Source: Lingula anatina
Lineage: Eukaryota > Brachiopoda > Lingulata > Lingulida > Lingulidae
Assembly: GCF_001039355.2 (NCBI RefSeq)
Contig: NW_019775824.1
Span: forward strand, 614,524 to 678,523
Direction of reading: 5' to 3'
DNA: 64,000 nucleotides
Both the position numbers and the translations under genes were made by a program. Of this stretch, positions 1 to 11,278 are shown in pieces. The notes under the pieces are model-generated. The model was not told the DNA's origin, made no database searches, and worked only from the letters and a program-made list of their open reading frames with translations. Positions within the stretch are counted from its first letter, which is position 1; every line of letters starts with the position of its first letter.

Positions 1-383
1 TGTGTGTGTGTGTGTGTGTCAGTGAGTGTAAGAGAGGGCAGGCTTGCGTCCGTACCCATGTGTGCTTGCATACCGTATGTGTGACTTAATTCTTAGTTCT
101 GATTTTTACTATTGTGTAAAAAGAAAAAATAAATCTAGATCATATTTGGATTTTATGATAGCCAACTCATCACATGTGTAAATAGGTATTTGATGAAAAT
201 TTAAAGCTTTGGGAAAGTGGGAATGCAAAATGAAATTTGAGTAAAAACAACAGATAATCATGGTGTGCAAAATATTTTTAGTACATTTGAACACATTAGG
301 TTCTGCTAAATTTTGTATTATATCTGTAACTTTTCATAATCTGTGAAATTCGAAACTCTTGTTTTCGTGTTTTTATCTTGCAG

Positions 384-1978
384 GCCTTACTGTGTTGACA
401 TGGATGCTAGTAACCCCCTTCAGATGTACAACTGTCCTAAAGGAATTTCATTTACAGAGGGAAATACAACTTGGACCAACAAGTCTTTTAATGAAAGTAT
501 GGGGAAATGTTTTATACTTGTTAGATTTTTAAATGATTTTATTAAGGCTGTCTTGATTATATATGTGTTTTTTGAAATTTTTATTTTGTATAATTCTTAA
601 GGATTTAAGACTTAAAGGAGAATATCATGACGAAGATATGTTTCTGTTGTATTCATACATAGTTAATATAAATATAAAGGCAAGAGGATGAGGTCTTTTG
701 AAAATGAGAAAAGGATTTTTTTTCATGTTTAGCTTATTCTTACTTTTCTGCTGACATCTATGTATTTATTCATAGTAATTGTCTTTATTTTGAAAGCAGA
801 AAAAAGGGTTAACAGTAAATTTGATTAATAATTTTAATTATTTATTATTTATTTATTCATTTATTTATTTACTTCTCTTCCAGTTGCCACCTTGCTCTTT
901 GTGTCAGGTGAGAGAGGGATCCATCACTTATTTTCTAGGAACACACACCTGGAATTTGGTTATGCCTCTCTCTTCACGGTGCTCCCTATCTACTTCCTGA
1001 TGGCGTGCTGGGCCGCAGGGACCTCCATATCTAGTGGTCTGGTGGTGCCTATGCTGTGAGTAAAAGTCATTTATCTAAGAAAATTATAATCACCCCAAGT
1101 TACTGCTGGCAGCGCAGACTTTTCTGTATCTCTGTATTACTTCATCATGGCATTCTGGTGACTGGGACCTCTTTATTCGGTGGACTAGTGGGCCCTCTGC
1201 TCTAACTACAAGACATTCAAACAAACAAACAGACAAAATTATTTGTGCCCCAACTAAAGTTTCAGGTTTCCCTGTTTGCAAAGAAGCTATGTATTGTATC
1301 TCATATATTTAATTGTTACTGTAAAATTTGTCCAGTGTCATTTTATTGCATAGAAATACTTATCGAACTGCTCATGCTGGTGCATTGGTTGTGTCAATTT
1401 ATTTATTATTTTTTTTAACAATTAAATAGTTTTAATTAGTTGATTCAGACTAGTAATAAATATGAAAAACTTAAATAATGTAAAATACAGCTGGATGACT
1501 TATCTACATAGTATTTGTATATGTATTTATTTATTTACGTTCAGGTATATAGGAGGTCTATATGGTAGGATTGTAGGGCGTGGGATGGTGGATTTATTTG
1601 GCGTCCACACCTCAGATGCTGGCTACTGGTCCTGGATGGACCCTGGGGCCTTCGCCCTGATTGGGGCGGCGTCTTTCTTTGGAGGCGTCTCCAGACTGAC
1701 CATGTCCTTGACTGTTATAATGGTGAGATAGTGACCATATCGGGTTAATAATTTCAAAGTTCAATAACACCAACAGTTTTGAAGGTATTGCAGTGTAATT
1801 TGGGAAATTTTAGGGAAGTTATGTTTTTAATAAATGCTGAAAATTCTATGACCCTACTTTTTCTTGTATGGCACAGGAAAAAAATTTTTTAAATCTCAAG
1901 TAAAAAAAAAATTGAGCTGCCAGATTCAAAAGAAAAAAATGGTTGTGTATTTATAACAAGAAGTCACTCTAATGGAAG

Positions 1979-2031
<53 letters not shown>

Positions 2032-4479
2032 CAGTTACATAGCTTATCACTTTTCAGTAAAATGCTAAGGTTCACATATACTATAATGATTTTCAAGACA
2101 GGAAAAAAACAGTGACTTTAGATAAACTGTATAGTTGTAGTCTGTTTGTGTACTTGGTCACCAAGGCTCTCCTTTCTTTAAAAAAGAATAAATATTAAAT
2201 AAAAATATGAATGAATGAATAACTAAATATATAAATAAATATGTATGTAAATAAATAAATAAATGGAATTCTTTCAGGTTAATGAATCATAATTCTGTGA
2301 AAGAAAAAAATTCTTAGCTTCCAGGAAAAGGAGTGTCTTTAAGAATTAAAATTAAATAAAACTCAAGAAATATAAGAGTCTGAATCTTTCTTCCAGATGG
2401 AGATCACCAATGACATTCAGTTTCTCCTTCCCATCATGGTGGGCATCATGGTGGCCAAGTGGGTGGGAGATTTCGTGACTCACCCTCTGTATCACGCCCT
2501 CCTGGAGCTGAAATGTATCCCGTTCCTGAACACGGAGCCTGTGGTGGTACATGAAGGAAGAGACGTGTGAGTGATTGCATGGTGTCATCTCTGATGAAGA
2601 GTTTATGTTTGTCTTTGTTGGTTTGTCAGTTAATGGCCTAAATTAGAAAGTTAAGGATAACTTTTGATAAAACTTTCAGGATAAGTCAGAAATGGGGTGA
2701 CTTAAAATTCATTAAATTTGTTGGTGGCCCATTCATTAATTTAACGCATTAAGTATTAATGGAAATATAGATTAAGTACAAAGGTTAATAGTGAGATTAT
2801 AGCTGCAGCGGTGTGCGCTCTGGGCGTTGTTCTAATTTTTTTTTATATATTTATCTATTTGTATGTTGTTTACCTCTCTCATGTTCCCAGATTTCCACAA
2901 ATTAAAATCAGACATATTTATATGTTTCAGACTTAACCTTGACCTCTATGGGGCCAAAGACGTGATGACCCCTGACCCCGTAGTGCTGCACGTCCACGAG
3001 CCAGTGCAGAAGATTGCACGTTATCTGCTGGACACGACGTATGGGGGCTTCCCCGTCGTAAAAAAGGCTAAAAATGGAGAGCTGGTATTTCATGGGCTGA
3101 TCACAAGGTGGGTTATATATATATATATAGTATATTTATTATGGCAATTGTTTTGAAGTTTGGATTAGGTCTTTGAAAAAGTCACCATATACATTTCTCA
3201 CTATTACTTCTTAAAACTGTAAATATGATTGCTTTAAATAAAAAGAAACAAAATATGAAAATATTGAATTAAAACACTAGATTTGAATGTATTGGATAGA
3301 AGAACAAAATTACATGAGTATTGTCAATAAAAATAATAATTATGGATACAGTACGTTCAATAAAATGCAAAATATGTCATTTAATATTTTTATCATCTAG
3401 TATGAATGCCTTTTTTCTTTTGGAAAATGATTCCATATAGTAATATTAATGTTGTGAAAGGTATAATATGTCTGGGTGTGAGGCACGAGAGGGCTTAGTA
3501 TATATATATATATATACAGAGCTCATATCTGTGAAAAACTAAGTATTACTAAGTTTTGTGAGACAATATACAGGACTGTAACATGATGATGCATATCAAT
3601 GAAGATTTTCCTTTTCCTCTTTCAATCAGATTTAAGAAAATTACCTATAAGTATTTTTTACGTATCCCAGGTTAGAGCTGACGGTGCTTCTGATGCATGA
3701 GGAGGCGTTTGACCCGCCACCCGAGGACGAAGATGTGGTCGAGCAGGAAGTTACATGTGTAGACTACGAGGCCGTAAGTTTTAAGTTTTAAAACAATTTT
3801 TTTTCCGAAGTAACGGAGCGTTCCCATTACCCTCTCATACTAGCTGGACCGATCTAACTCCTCATGAATTCTTGCTGAATTGCATTCAGAATACTTTAAC
3901 TGTCTGGGACATCCCCTAGTAACTTTAAGTACATAACTGTGCCTTAGCGTGAATCCTCTTTGAGATCAATCCAGCTAGTACAATACAGTTATGGCAACTC
4001 AGTCTCAGTTAGTTTGATCAGATGATTTTGTGTTGATTAAATGTCCATAGGTATATTCACTTGAAGTTGAAGGAAATTTTATGTACAAGCACAATGTCTG
4101 AACATTAAACCATCACCTGTTATTGCTATTTTTCTGGTTTGTCTGTAAATTTGACAGCTTTGCTGCCTTGTTCTCATTTTAATATTTCTTTCAATTATTT
4201 TGGCCCTGCATTTTCAGTAGAAGTAAGGGGCTGAATGTCAGGAACCAAAATGTGTATATTTCAGTAACTGTGGTATTCTGTCTGTCCTCTATGTCTACAC
4301 TGTTCAAGGCCATCTGGCAGGCTTCAGCTGCCTTGTTTGAAGTTGTCTGTTTTTCTTGTTATAAACAAGCACTATTTTCTTTTTTTCTTTATTGCATGTC
4401 TCTTGTTTATTTATTTATAAATGTTAATTGTATACAAATGCTCCAGACTGTTTAGCACTTTGTTCCACACTCACACTTG

Positions 4480-4524
<45 letters not shown>

Positions 4525-5197
4525 TATTTATTTATTTATTTATTTTCTAGTTAACACTGGACAAGTTGTCTGACCCAGCCAGAACTCAGGAGAGGTTACA
4601 ACAGTACCTAGATGAAGACAGATATGCCAGGTTATATGTCAACTTGGTGAGTAGACCCCTGCCACTCTCTACTTCAGTTTGAGTCTAGCAGTTGTGCGCT
4701 TTTTCTTTTCTTTTCTTTTTTTTTTAATGTTGAAATCACTCCTGCACTGACCGTGCAGTCAAGGAATGCAGTCAGAAATAAAAACAGGGATTGCATAACT
4801 TTCTTTTGTGTTAAGCAAAACTACAAATTTAAGCACTAACAAGTCATCGTCCATATTTCTGTTTTAAATTGTTAACACCAACCAGTAATATTTTTCCTTT
4901 CAATCCAGAACCCATACACTACCAATTATATTTTTCCTTTCATTCCAGCACCCGTACACTAACCAATCAGCTGTCAGCATCAGGGCCTGTTTCTCCCTCA
5001 ACAGAACATACATCATTTTCCGAACTTTGGGTCTACGTCACATGACAGTCATTGATGAACAAAACCATGTCATGGGAATCATAACGCGGAAAGACTTAAT
5101 GGGGTTCAGTTTAGAAGAGAGGCTGTCAACAGTTATCGAACAAGAGCGGGCAAGAGAGAGAGGGGCGGAAGTAGAGATGACGCTGACAGTTGCATAA
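384..5197 (+). CDS. CLC-family chloride channel/exchanger, 3' part (8 exons)
   Basis: Eight exons join in frame through GT/AG sites: 384-496, 884-1055, 1545-1722, 2397-2566, 2931-3107, 3671-3773, 4551-4646 and 4949-5197 (stop TAA). They give about 418 C-terminal residues; upstream exons lie outside the window. Exons 1-4 encode the late membrane helices: a luminal-type loop with NTT and NKS sequons, ACWAAGTSISSGLVVPML (position of the GxFxP chloride-binding motif), GGLYGRIVG, and GAASFFGGVSRLTMSLTVIMMEITND. Exons 5-8 encode two cytosolic CBS domains (AKDVMTPDPVVL...GLITR and TLGLRHMTVIDEQNHVMGIITRKDL). Known family role: chloride channel or Cl-/H+ exchange, in the CLC-6/7 branch on endolysosomal membranes. 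The sequence also resembles plant and protist CLCs, so I give no symbol. The selectivity and gating-glutamate motifs are upstream and unseen. Confidence 0.9.
1113..1203 (+). pseudogene. Decayed duplicate of the second CLC exon in this window
   Basis: This stretch, 58 bp beyond the 884-1055 exon, aligns to the end of that exon. Read in frame it gives YYFIMAFW, then a TGA, then after a one-base slip GLVGPLL, against IYFLMACW and GLVVPML in the real exon. A plausible acceptor AG precedes it at about 1111-1112, but no GT donor follows at the matching position. It looks like a former tandemly duplicated, possibly mutually exclusive, exon that is now dead. Confidence 0.6.
1982..2029. repeat. (TA)n microsatellite
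   Basis: An uninterrupted TA dinucleotide run of about 48 bp in a CLC intron. Similar runs occur at about 3499-3516 and 4483-4519. Confidence 0.95.
3815..3995. mobile_element. Fold-back MITE-like repeat in a CLC intron
   Basis: The left side holds GCGTTCCCAT and ACTAGCTGGACCGATCT. The right side holds the inverted match AGATCAATCCAGCTAGT. The ends resemble those of the fold-back element at about 53574-53806 in DNAI1. There is no coding capacity. Exact ends and target duplication are uncertain. Confidence 0.45.
4881..4960 (+). repeat. 40-bp tandem duplication covering a splice acceptor
   Basis: Bases 4881-4920 and 4921-4960 match at 35 of 40 positions, and both contain TTTTTCCTTTCA, CAG and then a CCC.TACACT exon start. 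The reading frame requires the second acceptor (exon from 4949). Using the first (exon from 4909) shifts the frame by 40 nt and soon meets a stop. Confidence 0.85.
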
Positions 5198-5956
5198 GTT
5201 ATGATTACTATGAAAGTAATCAGTGAAATGAAATCCTCTAAATGCAGTCTATGCAAAAAATTTTTGGACAGCAGGGATCAAAAATCTTTTGACCAAAACC
5301 AGAAACAGTGTCCAGTTATTCAATACTTCAATACAAGTTTGCTGTCTCAGCTTTTATTCTAATGACCCCTTGCAGTAGGGTTGGTGCTGTTATGCAGTAA
5401 ATCATCTCTAGTCCAGATTAATCTTTCATTAGGAATTATTTGCTCTTCTAAGAACGGGATTTGAATGAAAGTATATCTACAGTCATGAAATAACTTAAAA
5501 TAACCCATTTAGCTATTTTACCCATTAAGCTATTTTTCCCCCAAAGTCCCTTTTCTCAAAATGTGAACTATATTTCCATATGTATATTTTGAATATGTAA
5601 ATTTTAATGACTTACAGTTTATTGGTCCAATCTCTTTACTGTAAGAGAAATGATATTATGACATTGTTCTCAGAAGGGAAAATATATGTCATATAAGTTG
5701 GTGACAGACTTGATGAGAAATGATATTTTGTAATATTTTTACCATGTATTAAGTTTTTTTTTAATTGACAAGGACCAGGAGGATAATAGAAAAGGAAGTG
5801 CCAAATTAGTGAATTCCCCTATTAACTAGTATTCTTGATACCAATTAATGAAATACCTTGACCTAAGCGTATTTTTCTACTTGGATAGACTTGGTTTACG
5901 CCAGGTAGTTTGGGATTAACTACCTGCATAACGATGTGAAGATAGTTATAAATCTA

Positions 5957-5962
5957 AATAAA
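5957..5962 (+). terminator. Candidate polyadenylation signal of the CLC gene
   Basis: AATAAA lies 760 bp after the CLC stop codon, in an otherwise open AT-rich 3' region. No cleavage site is proven. Confidence 0.35.
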
Positions 5963-6884
5963 ATATGGTGTATGAAAAGAAAATCGTTCTCAATTATTTA
6001 CAGTATGCTGCTGGTTTGCTATGGTATAAAGAAAAACGTACGTCTTTAGTTTATATAGCCAGACTTGAATATTTATGCCTTGCGGCTACTGGCATTAAGC
6101 GTTTATATTATTAAGAAACTGGAATCTTCATACAGCGACGAGATTTCCCAATGCCTTATGGTATATCTTAAATTATTAACTGCTAACCGATATTAAGCGT
6201 TGATCTGCCGCTTTCACTAGACTTTGAATGATTAACTTAAATGTGGCAAACATAGTACTTAGCTTTAAAGAAGAGGCACCAGTTTCATGTTGGTTCCCTG
6301 TTCGTAGATCTACCAGTAGTCTCTGAAATTAGCCCCCCCCCCCACCTAAATTATGCAGTGGAAAAATATTATAGACGATAGCTTCCTGCACAACCAAAGC
6401 TGCAGTCGACATGTATCTACATGTGTTGTAACGTGTTTGTGGAAATTTCCCTTGTTTAGAAAAAAGTTTGAAAAGCCTTGGTCAAAACCGGACGCGCAAA
6501 TTTTAGGATCGGACGTCCCCTGCGAATTTTGGGTGCAGTGGAGGCCGTGAAGTTCGTAGAAACAGAGGAGAGGTTGCAATGGAAATTAGCATTCAAAATT
6601 TTTTGGCAATTGTTGTACACGTTGCATAATCGACGATCATTGGCGGTGAGCACATCTTTTTAACTCCTGGCGTGGGGTGACGCACGTAAGACGCACTCCC
6701 ACGGCCGCCGCGAGTTTCATTTTGTTCAGGGAGTGCGTCGTAATCAACACGCAAGGGTCATTCGCTCCTTCATTGCTTGCGACGTGCGTCCTAGATCACG
6801 GTTTTCCTTCCCACGGTACATTAAAAATCGCACGCCTCACTTGTGAACTCTTTGCCAACTCCGTGCGAGGGGAGCAAGTTAAGC
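5963..6884. other. Intergenic sequence, no gene recognised
   Basis: The stretch is AT-rich, with a short C run near 6333. From about 6470 it becomes CpG- and GC-richer. The small open frames at 6353-6892 overlap on both strands and resemble no family I know, so I treat them as chance frames. Confidence 0.5.
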
Positions 6885-7477
6885 AAGGCTGACACTTGCG
6901 ATTCTGTGGCACGCATTGGCACGATTCGAGTCATGCCAGTGCGCAAACGAGTCGTAAACTGATGTGAAGTGTGCGTAAACCCGGCGTGACTGCGTGCCAT
7001 GTCGGGACGAGAATTTTGAAATGTTCAAAATTTTGGCCACGACAAAATTTCGCGACCGAGTAGTGAACTATGCTCAAACTGTTCGTGAACTCGTCGTGAA
7101 CTCGTCGGGATGATGCGGGAGGATGCGTGCCAGTGCGTGGCAGTGTGCGCCATGTCACGACTGTTACGAACTGCCACGAATAGTTCACGAACAGCTCACG
7201 TATATTGCGTGCCCAAGTCGGCACGACACCGTCCGAATTGCGCAAACTCGTCGTGCCAATGCGGAAAGTGCGTAAACCATGCGCAACCTATGCATGAACT
7301 TGTCGTGCCAGTTTGTGTCAATGTGGACACGCATTCCTAAACTATTCGTTAGCTCGTCGTGAACTCGTCGTGAACTATGCTTGAACTAGTCGGTGCGGGA
7401 GCCTCCCACTTCGTGCCCCAAAATGATACGACTTGCCACGAAAAAATCGGGGCCAAAAGTCGTGCAAGTGTCAGCCT
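6885..7477. mobile_element. CpG-rich non-autonomous DNA transposon with inverted ends
   Basis: AAGGCTGACACTTGC at 6885-6899 is matched exactly by its reverse complement at 7463-7477, with looser similarity further in (GTGGCACG / TTTTGGCC). The interior is unusually CpG-rich and is built from degenerate repeats such as CTCGTCGTGAACT and GTGCGTAAAC, some of them in inverted orientation. No convincing ORF is present. A target duplication is not clear, so the superfamily is unassigned. Confidence 0.6.
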
Positions 7478-8289
7478 TACATTACACTTGTGGCCTTGCA
7501 GTTCGCATATTGTTTGAAGAGCTTTTTGAGATATTTAATATTCCCCATACGTGCTTAAGGGCTGTTTGTGTACTCAAAATTCCACAAGGACTTGCGTGAC
7601 ACATGAGATTCTGCACAAAATTTGGACGCAAACAGGCCGGGTGAGCCCGTGTGGCCGGTTGTGAACGAGGCTTTTTTTAAGTCGGTCGCTGCCATTTTTG
7701 GCTCTGCGGCCTTTTTGAGGCGGTACTTCTAAACTTTGCATTCCTTTTCTGCTACACTAACATGTTCCTTTCCAATCATATTTATAGGCACATGGATTTT
7801 ACTGAATCAATGCTTCTTGCGACCGAGGCTAAACGTGTAACAAACGTCAAATTGAAGATTCATTTCATATCACGTCAAACAAACTAATTAGTAAATATCG
7901 TTGGCGTGATGTATCAATACGGGTGTTAGTATCTAGGTTATAGACATTTAACACACATAGTTTGAAGGCTGCTCTTACTTCGTCTTTGATCAAAAGAAAT
8001 TGATAGTACTGCAAGATCTGGATGACTGGACTGATTGTATTCCTTTTGCTTTCTATCCCAGATATAAGAGACGCTCATATGTATTAAATGTCTTCATTTG
8101 ATCGGTTTTGAATTTTTTCGTAAAATACGGGGGAATACGAATGATTGTGCAAATGACTGCAGTACATGTCATATGGAAGTTGCCGCAGACTGGTGACTTA
8201 ACGAAAAATCATGACACGGCAGATAAAAGCACCAAATTTTGCAAAAATTCTGAAATTTTAAATCGAATTAGAGCCGTAGTGCTCTGAAA

Positions 8290-9020
8290 AATTTACTGTT
8301 CGGTCGAGAAATCCAAAATGACCGCCAATGTATGGAATTCTATAGAAATATATACATACTTACATTGGTTTTTGTCAAATAAGATTTCTTTTTTCGGTGT
8401 TTCCACATCCTTATTACCCATATAATTCATACCTTTCAGGGAAGAAACGGGTTTTCTATGACTTTTTGAAAAACTCCAGTTTTTCCGGTTTCAATTAATA
8501 CCAGCTAGAAAGATACATTGTCCAATATCAAATTGAGTCTGTTTCTGAGTGTTTTCCACATCCTTATTATCCACATGTGGTGAGCAACTAACATGTTTTC
8601 TTGGGCATAATTATAAATTCCCAGATGGCCGCCATTTGCCATAGGAATACTAGTACACGTGGTTTCAACTAATATTGTCAGCTAGAAAGATACTGGTACA
8701 ATGTCCACTATCAAGCATGTTTTTGAGTGTTTTCTACATCAATATTACTCAATATGTATGTAGTGAGTTACTAACGTGTTTTCCTGGGCATTTTGAGAAA
8801 GTCCAAGATGGCCACCACATGCCAAAGGAATATTAGTAGTAGTGCAAAAGGTTTCAACTAGTGCCATCTAGAAAGATACTTACTCTACTATCAAATTAAT
8901 TTTGTTCTTCAGTGTTTTGAATATCATGATCTCCCCTTTACCTATCTGGTAGTTATAAATGGGCATATTTGATCATTTTGAGAAAATCTAAGATGGCCTC
9001 CATTTGTCATAGGAATACAA
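8290..9020. repeat. Degenerate tandem repeat, unit about 150-185 bp
   Basis: Four or so diverged copies follow each other. Anchors of the type GTGTTTTCCACATC start at 8397, 8549, 8727 and 8912 (spacings 152, 178 and 185 bp). Most units carry CTAGAAAGATAC and a conserved AAGATGGCC.CCA block at the junction. No coding potential was seen. Confidence 0.75.
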
Positions 9021-10648
9021 TTACAACATAATAATGGTATTGTGGGGTAATAATGATACAAAAAACACTGAAAAACGAACTGCCATACCTGAATTTAGCT
9101 CCATTTTATATTGAACCGGATCCCTCTGGCAAAAACTGAAACCAACTTCGATCCTATCATGGCCTGAAATGCGCAGCATTCACGCGATACGCGAGGGCGC
9201 TACAGTAGGGCTTCACGTGACTCAACTAGCCAATCACAGCACAACAATGGCATCGCACACAGACTCTGTGATAAGTGCTCAGCCCATTGTCAAGTAGTGT
9301 TAGTTCATGGTAACAAGCGTCTGACATGTGCAGAGGAGTTTATTGTGATATATATTGTTCTTATTGTTACATTATTAAATCTAACTCTGTATCCAAGTAG
9401 TAACTATACTGTACCAAGTCAGGTACTGATGATGTGCAGAGGTCTTATATTCCAGAATAAGCCATTACCACTTATTTATAACTTTAATTTTGTTTAATAT
9501 GTTATTCATGAAAGAGTTAATGAAAGATTATTTTAATTTGTAAAATCGTGATCTTATTTTTTTTATATTCAAATAATTGAATAATGTGGGTAAAATTGGT
9601 CTTCCACTTCTTATTTGCATTTTTCCTTTACTACAAGATTATTTTGGAACAGTTGCAGCATTAAAATGTAAAATAAATAGCAATCTGAAAGAAGAATTTT
9701 GCATTATTATTAAATGATGATAGGAATTTTGGATTAAGAGATTAGTTAAATACTGAGTAGTGATATTGTCAGTCAATTTATGTAGAATCTGATAATATGA
9801 TTGAAAATACTGATTGAATCCTTGGCCTTGCACTGGGCAGTTTCACATTAGTGCCAAGTGCTTTTTTGGACTCCATTGTACAGTGGTAAAAGTTCTTCAA
9901 TTGCCATGAAAGTTTTTAATCAGACTCTGTATGGTGCTGCTATCTGCTGGTGCTATCGGCAACGAATTAGTTTGCCTTTGTTTCTGAGTGAATCTACCGT
10001 CTAAAATCACTATTTCTGAAAATATGTGCGTTTTGCTGAGGGTAGGCTAGGCAATACAGGGCAAACTTCTTAGTACGTGTGTACAACAGAATTTTTTAAA
10101 AAACCCTAGCGATATTTGGTCAGGAGTTGCTTGAAGCATAGCAAATCGTTGCTGTCTATCGGCATCAGGCCGTTAGTTTGTCAATTATCACGAATAACCC
10201 ACGAATCGCGAACCCATTCATTTTCCTATGGCAATCTAGCAATTGCAACTCATTAAAAGTGCACGCATGCGCAGTGGGCTAAGCGTGACGTCATGCAGTG
10301 CATTTCTGGGGATGAGCATATGTCAGCCATTTAACAAGACAGCTACACTATACGTGTACCGCTTGTAAGTGAGGATGTTACCCCTCAAAATTACTACATG
10401 TATCTCAAAAGTCGGCCATTCAAGGTTATCGCAAATTGCACTCTTTTGTGAAGAACGCTTTGATTATGGGGATATTGTCAGAAGTTTTAAGAAGTTTATT
10501 TTTGCTATATAAACATGCAAGTATAAGAAATAGAAAAATAGTTCGAAGTATAAATGTATTTTTGCCACCTCTATTTATCCAAGCTTGTCCTCCCAGCAGG
10601 CATAGTCACGTTGGATCAACGTTGAAAACAGGTTGATAAGTTGAATTG
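9021..10648. other. Intergenic sequence, no gene recognised
   Basis: No coding signal was found. At about 10600-10645 there are repeats of the type AACGTTGAAAACAGGTTGA, which look like the edge of an old repeat. They directly abut the terminal repeat that starts at 10649. Confidence 0.5.
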
Positions 10649-10880
10649 TGCGGTGGCCCACAAGTGCACTCCAAATTCCAAACGACACTCCCAATTCTAA
10701 ACCTCACACCGAATACTTAAACTTCACTCTCAATTCTTAAACCTCACTCCGAATTCGTAAACCTCACTCCGAATTCGTAAACCTGACTCCAAATTGAAAA
10801 AGCTCACTCCGAATTCGCAAACCTCACTCCGAATTCGTAAACCTCACTCCGAATTGAAAAAGCTCACTCCCAATTCCACT
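10649..10880 (+). repeat. Left terminal inverted repeat with 20-bp tandem array
   Basis: After the terminal sequence come about ten variants of CTCACTCCGAATTCGTAAAC, some with GAAAAAG in place of TCGTAAAC. The array lies about 400 bp upstream of the transposase start and is the inverted counterpart of 22693-22984. Confidence 0.9.
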
Positions 10881-11278
10881 ATGCCAATTCTCATCAAAGT
10901 TCTCTTCGAGAAATCTTATGAAACAGTAATTCGTCTGGGACAAATAATTTTTTTTAGCTGGGCGCTTCCAGTGAAAGGTTCGAGAGAGTTTTAGCAAACA
11001 GTGCGAATTGTGTTATACATTTTGGTTTGCGTGATACATACCTTACAAAAATAAACCAACAGTTTACGTCACAAGGTCAATTGACTTCTCCAGCTATTTT
11101 CAGTATTTTTCACAATTAAACACACACACATACACACACTCTCTCTCGCCAGGGACTGGGCCGAGTTTTTTAGAAATGTATCACGGGTATATGCTCTTCT
11201 CAAAAATTATGCATGCTTTGACCCAGATTTTCAAAGCGAGGCTAGGGCGGCATATACATGTACAGTTACATTTACAAG

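Noticed and set aside
6353-7599. Several overlapping open frames on both strands
   Set aside because: GC-rich repeat DNA with few stops; no known domain, no splice pattern, frames on both strands equally open.
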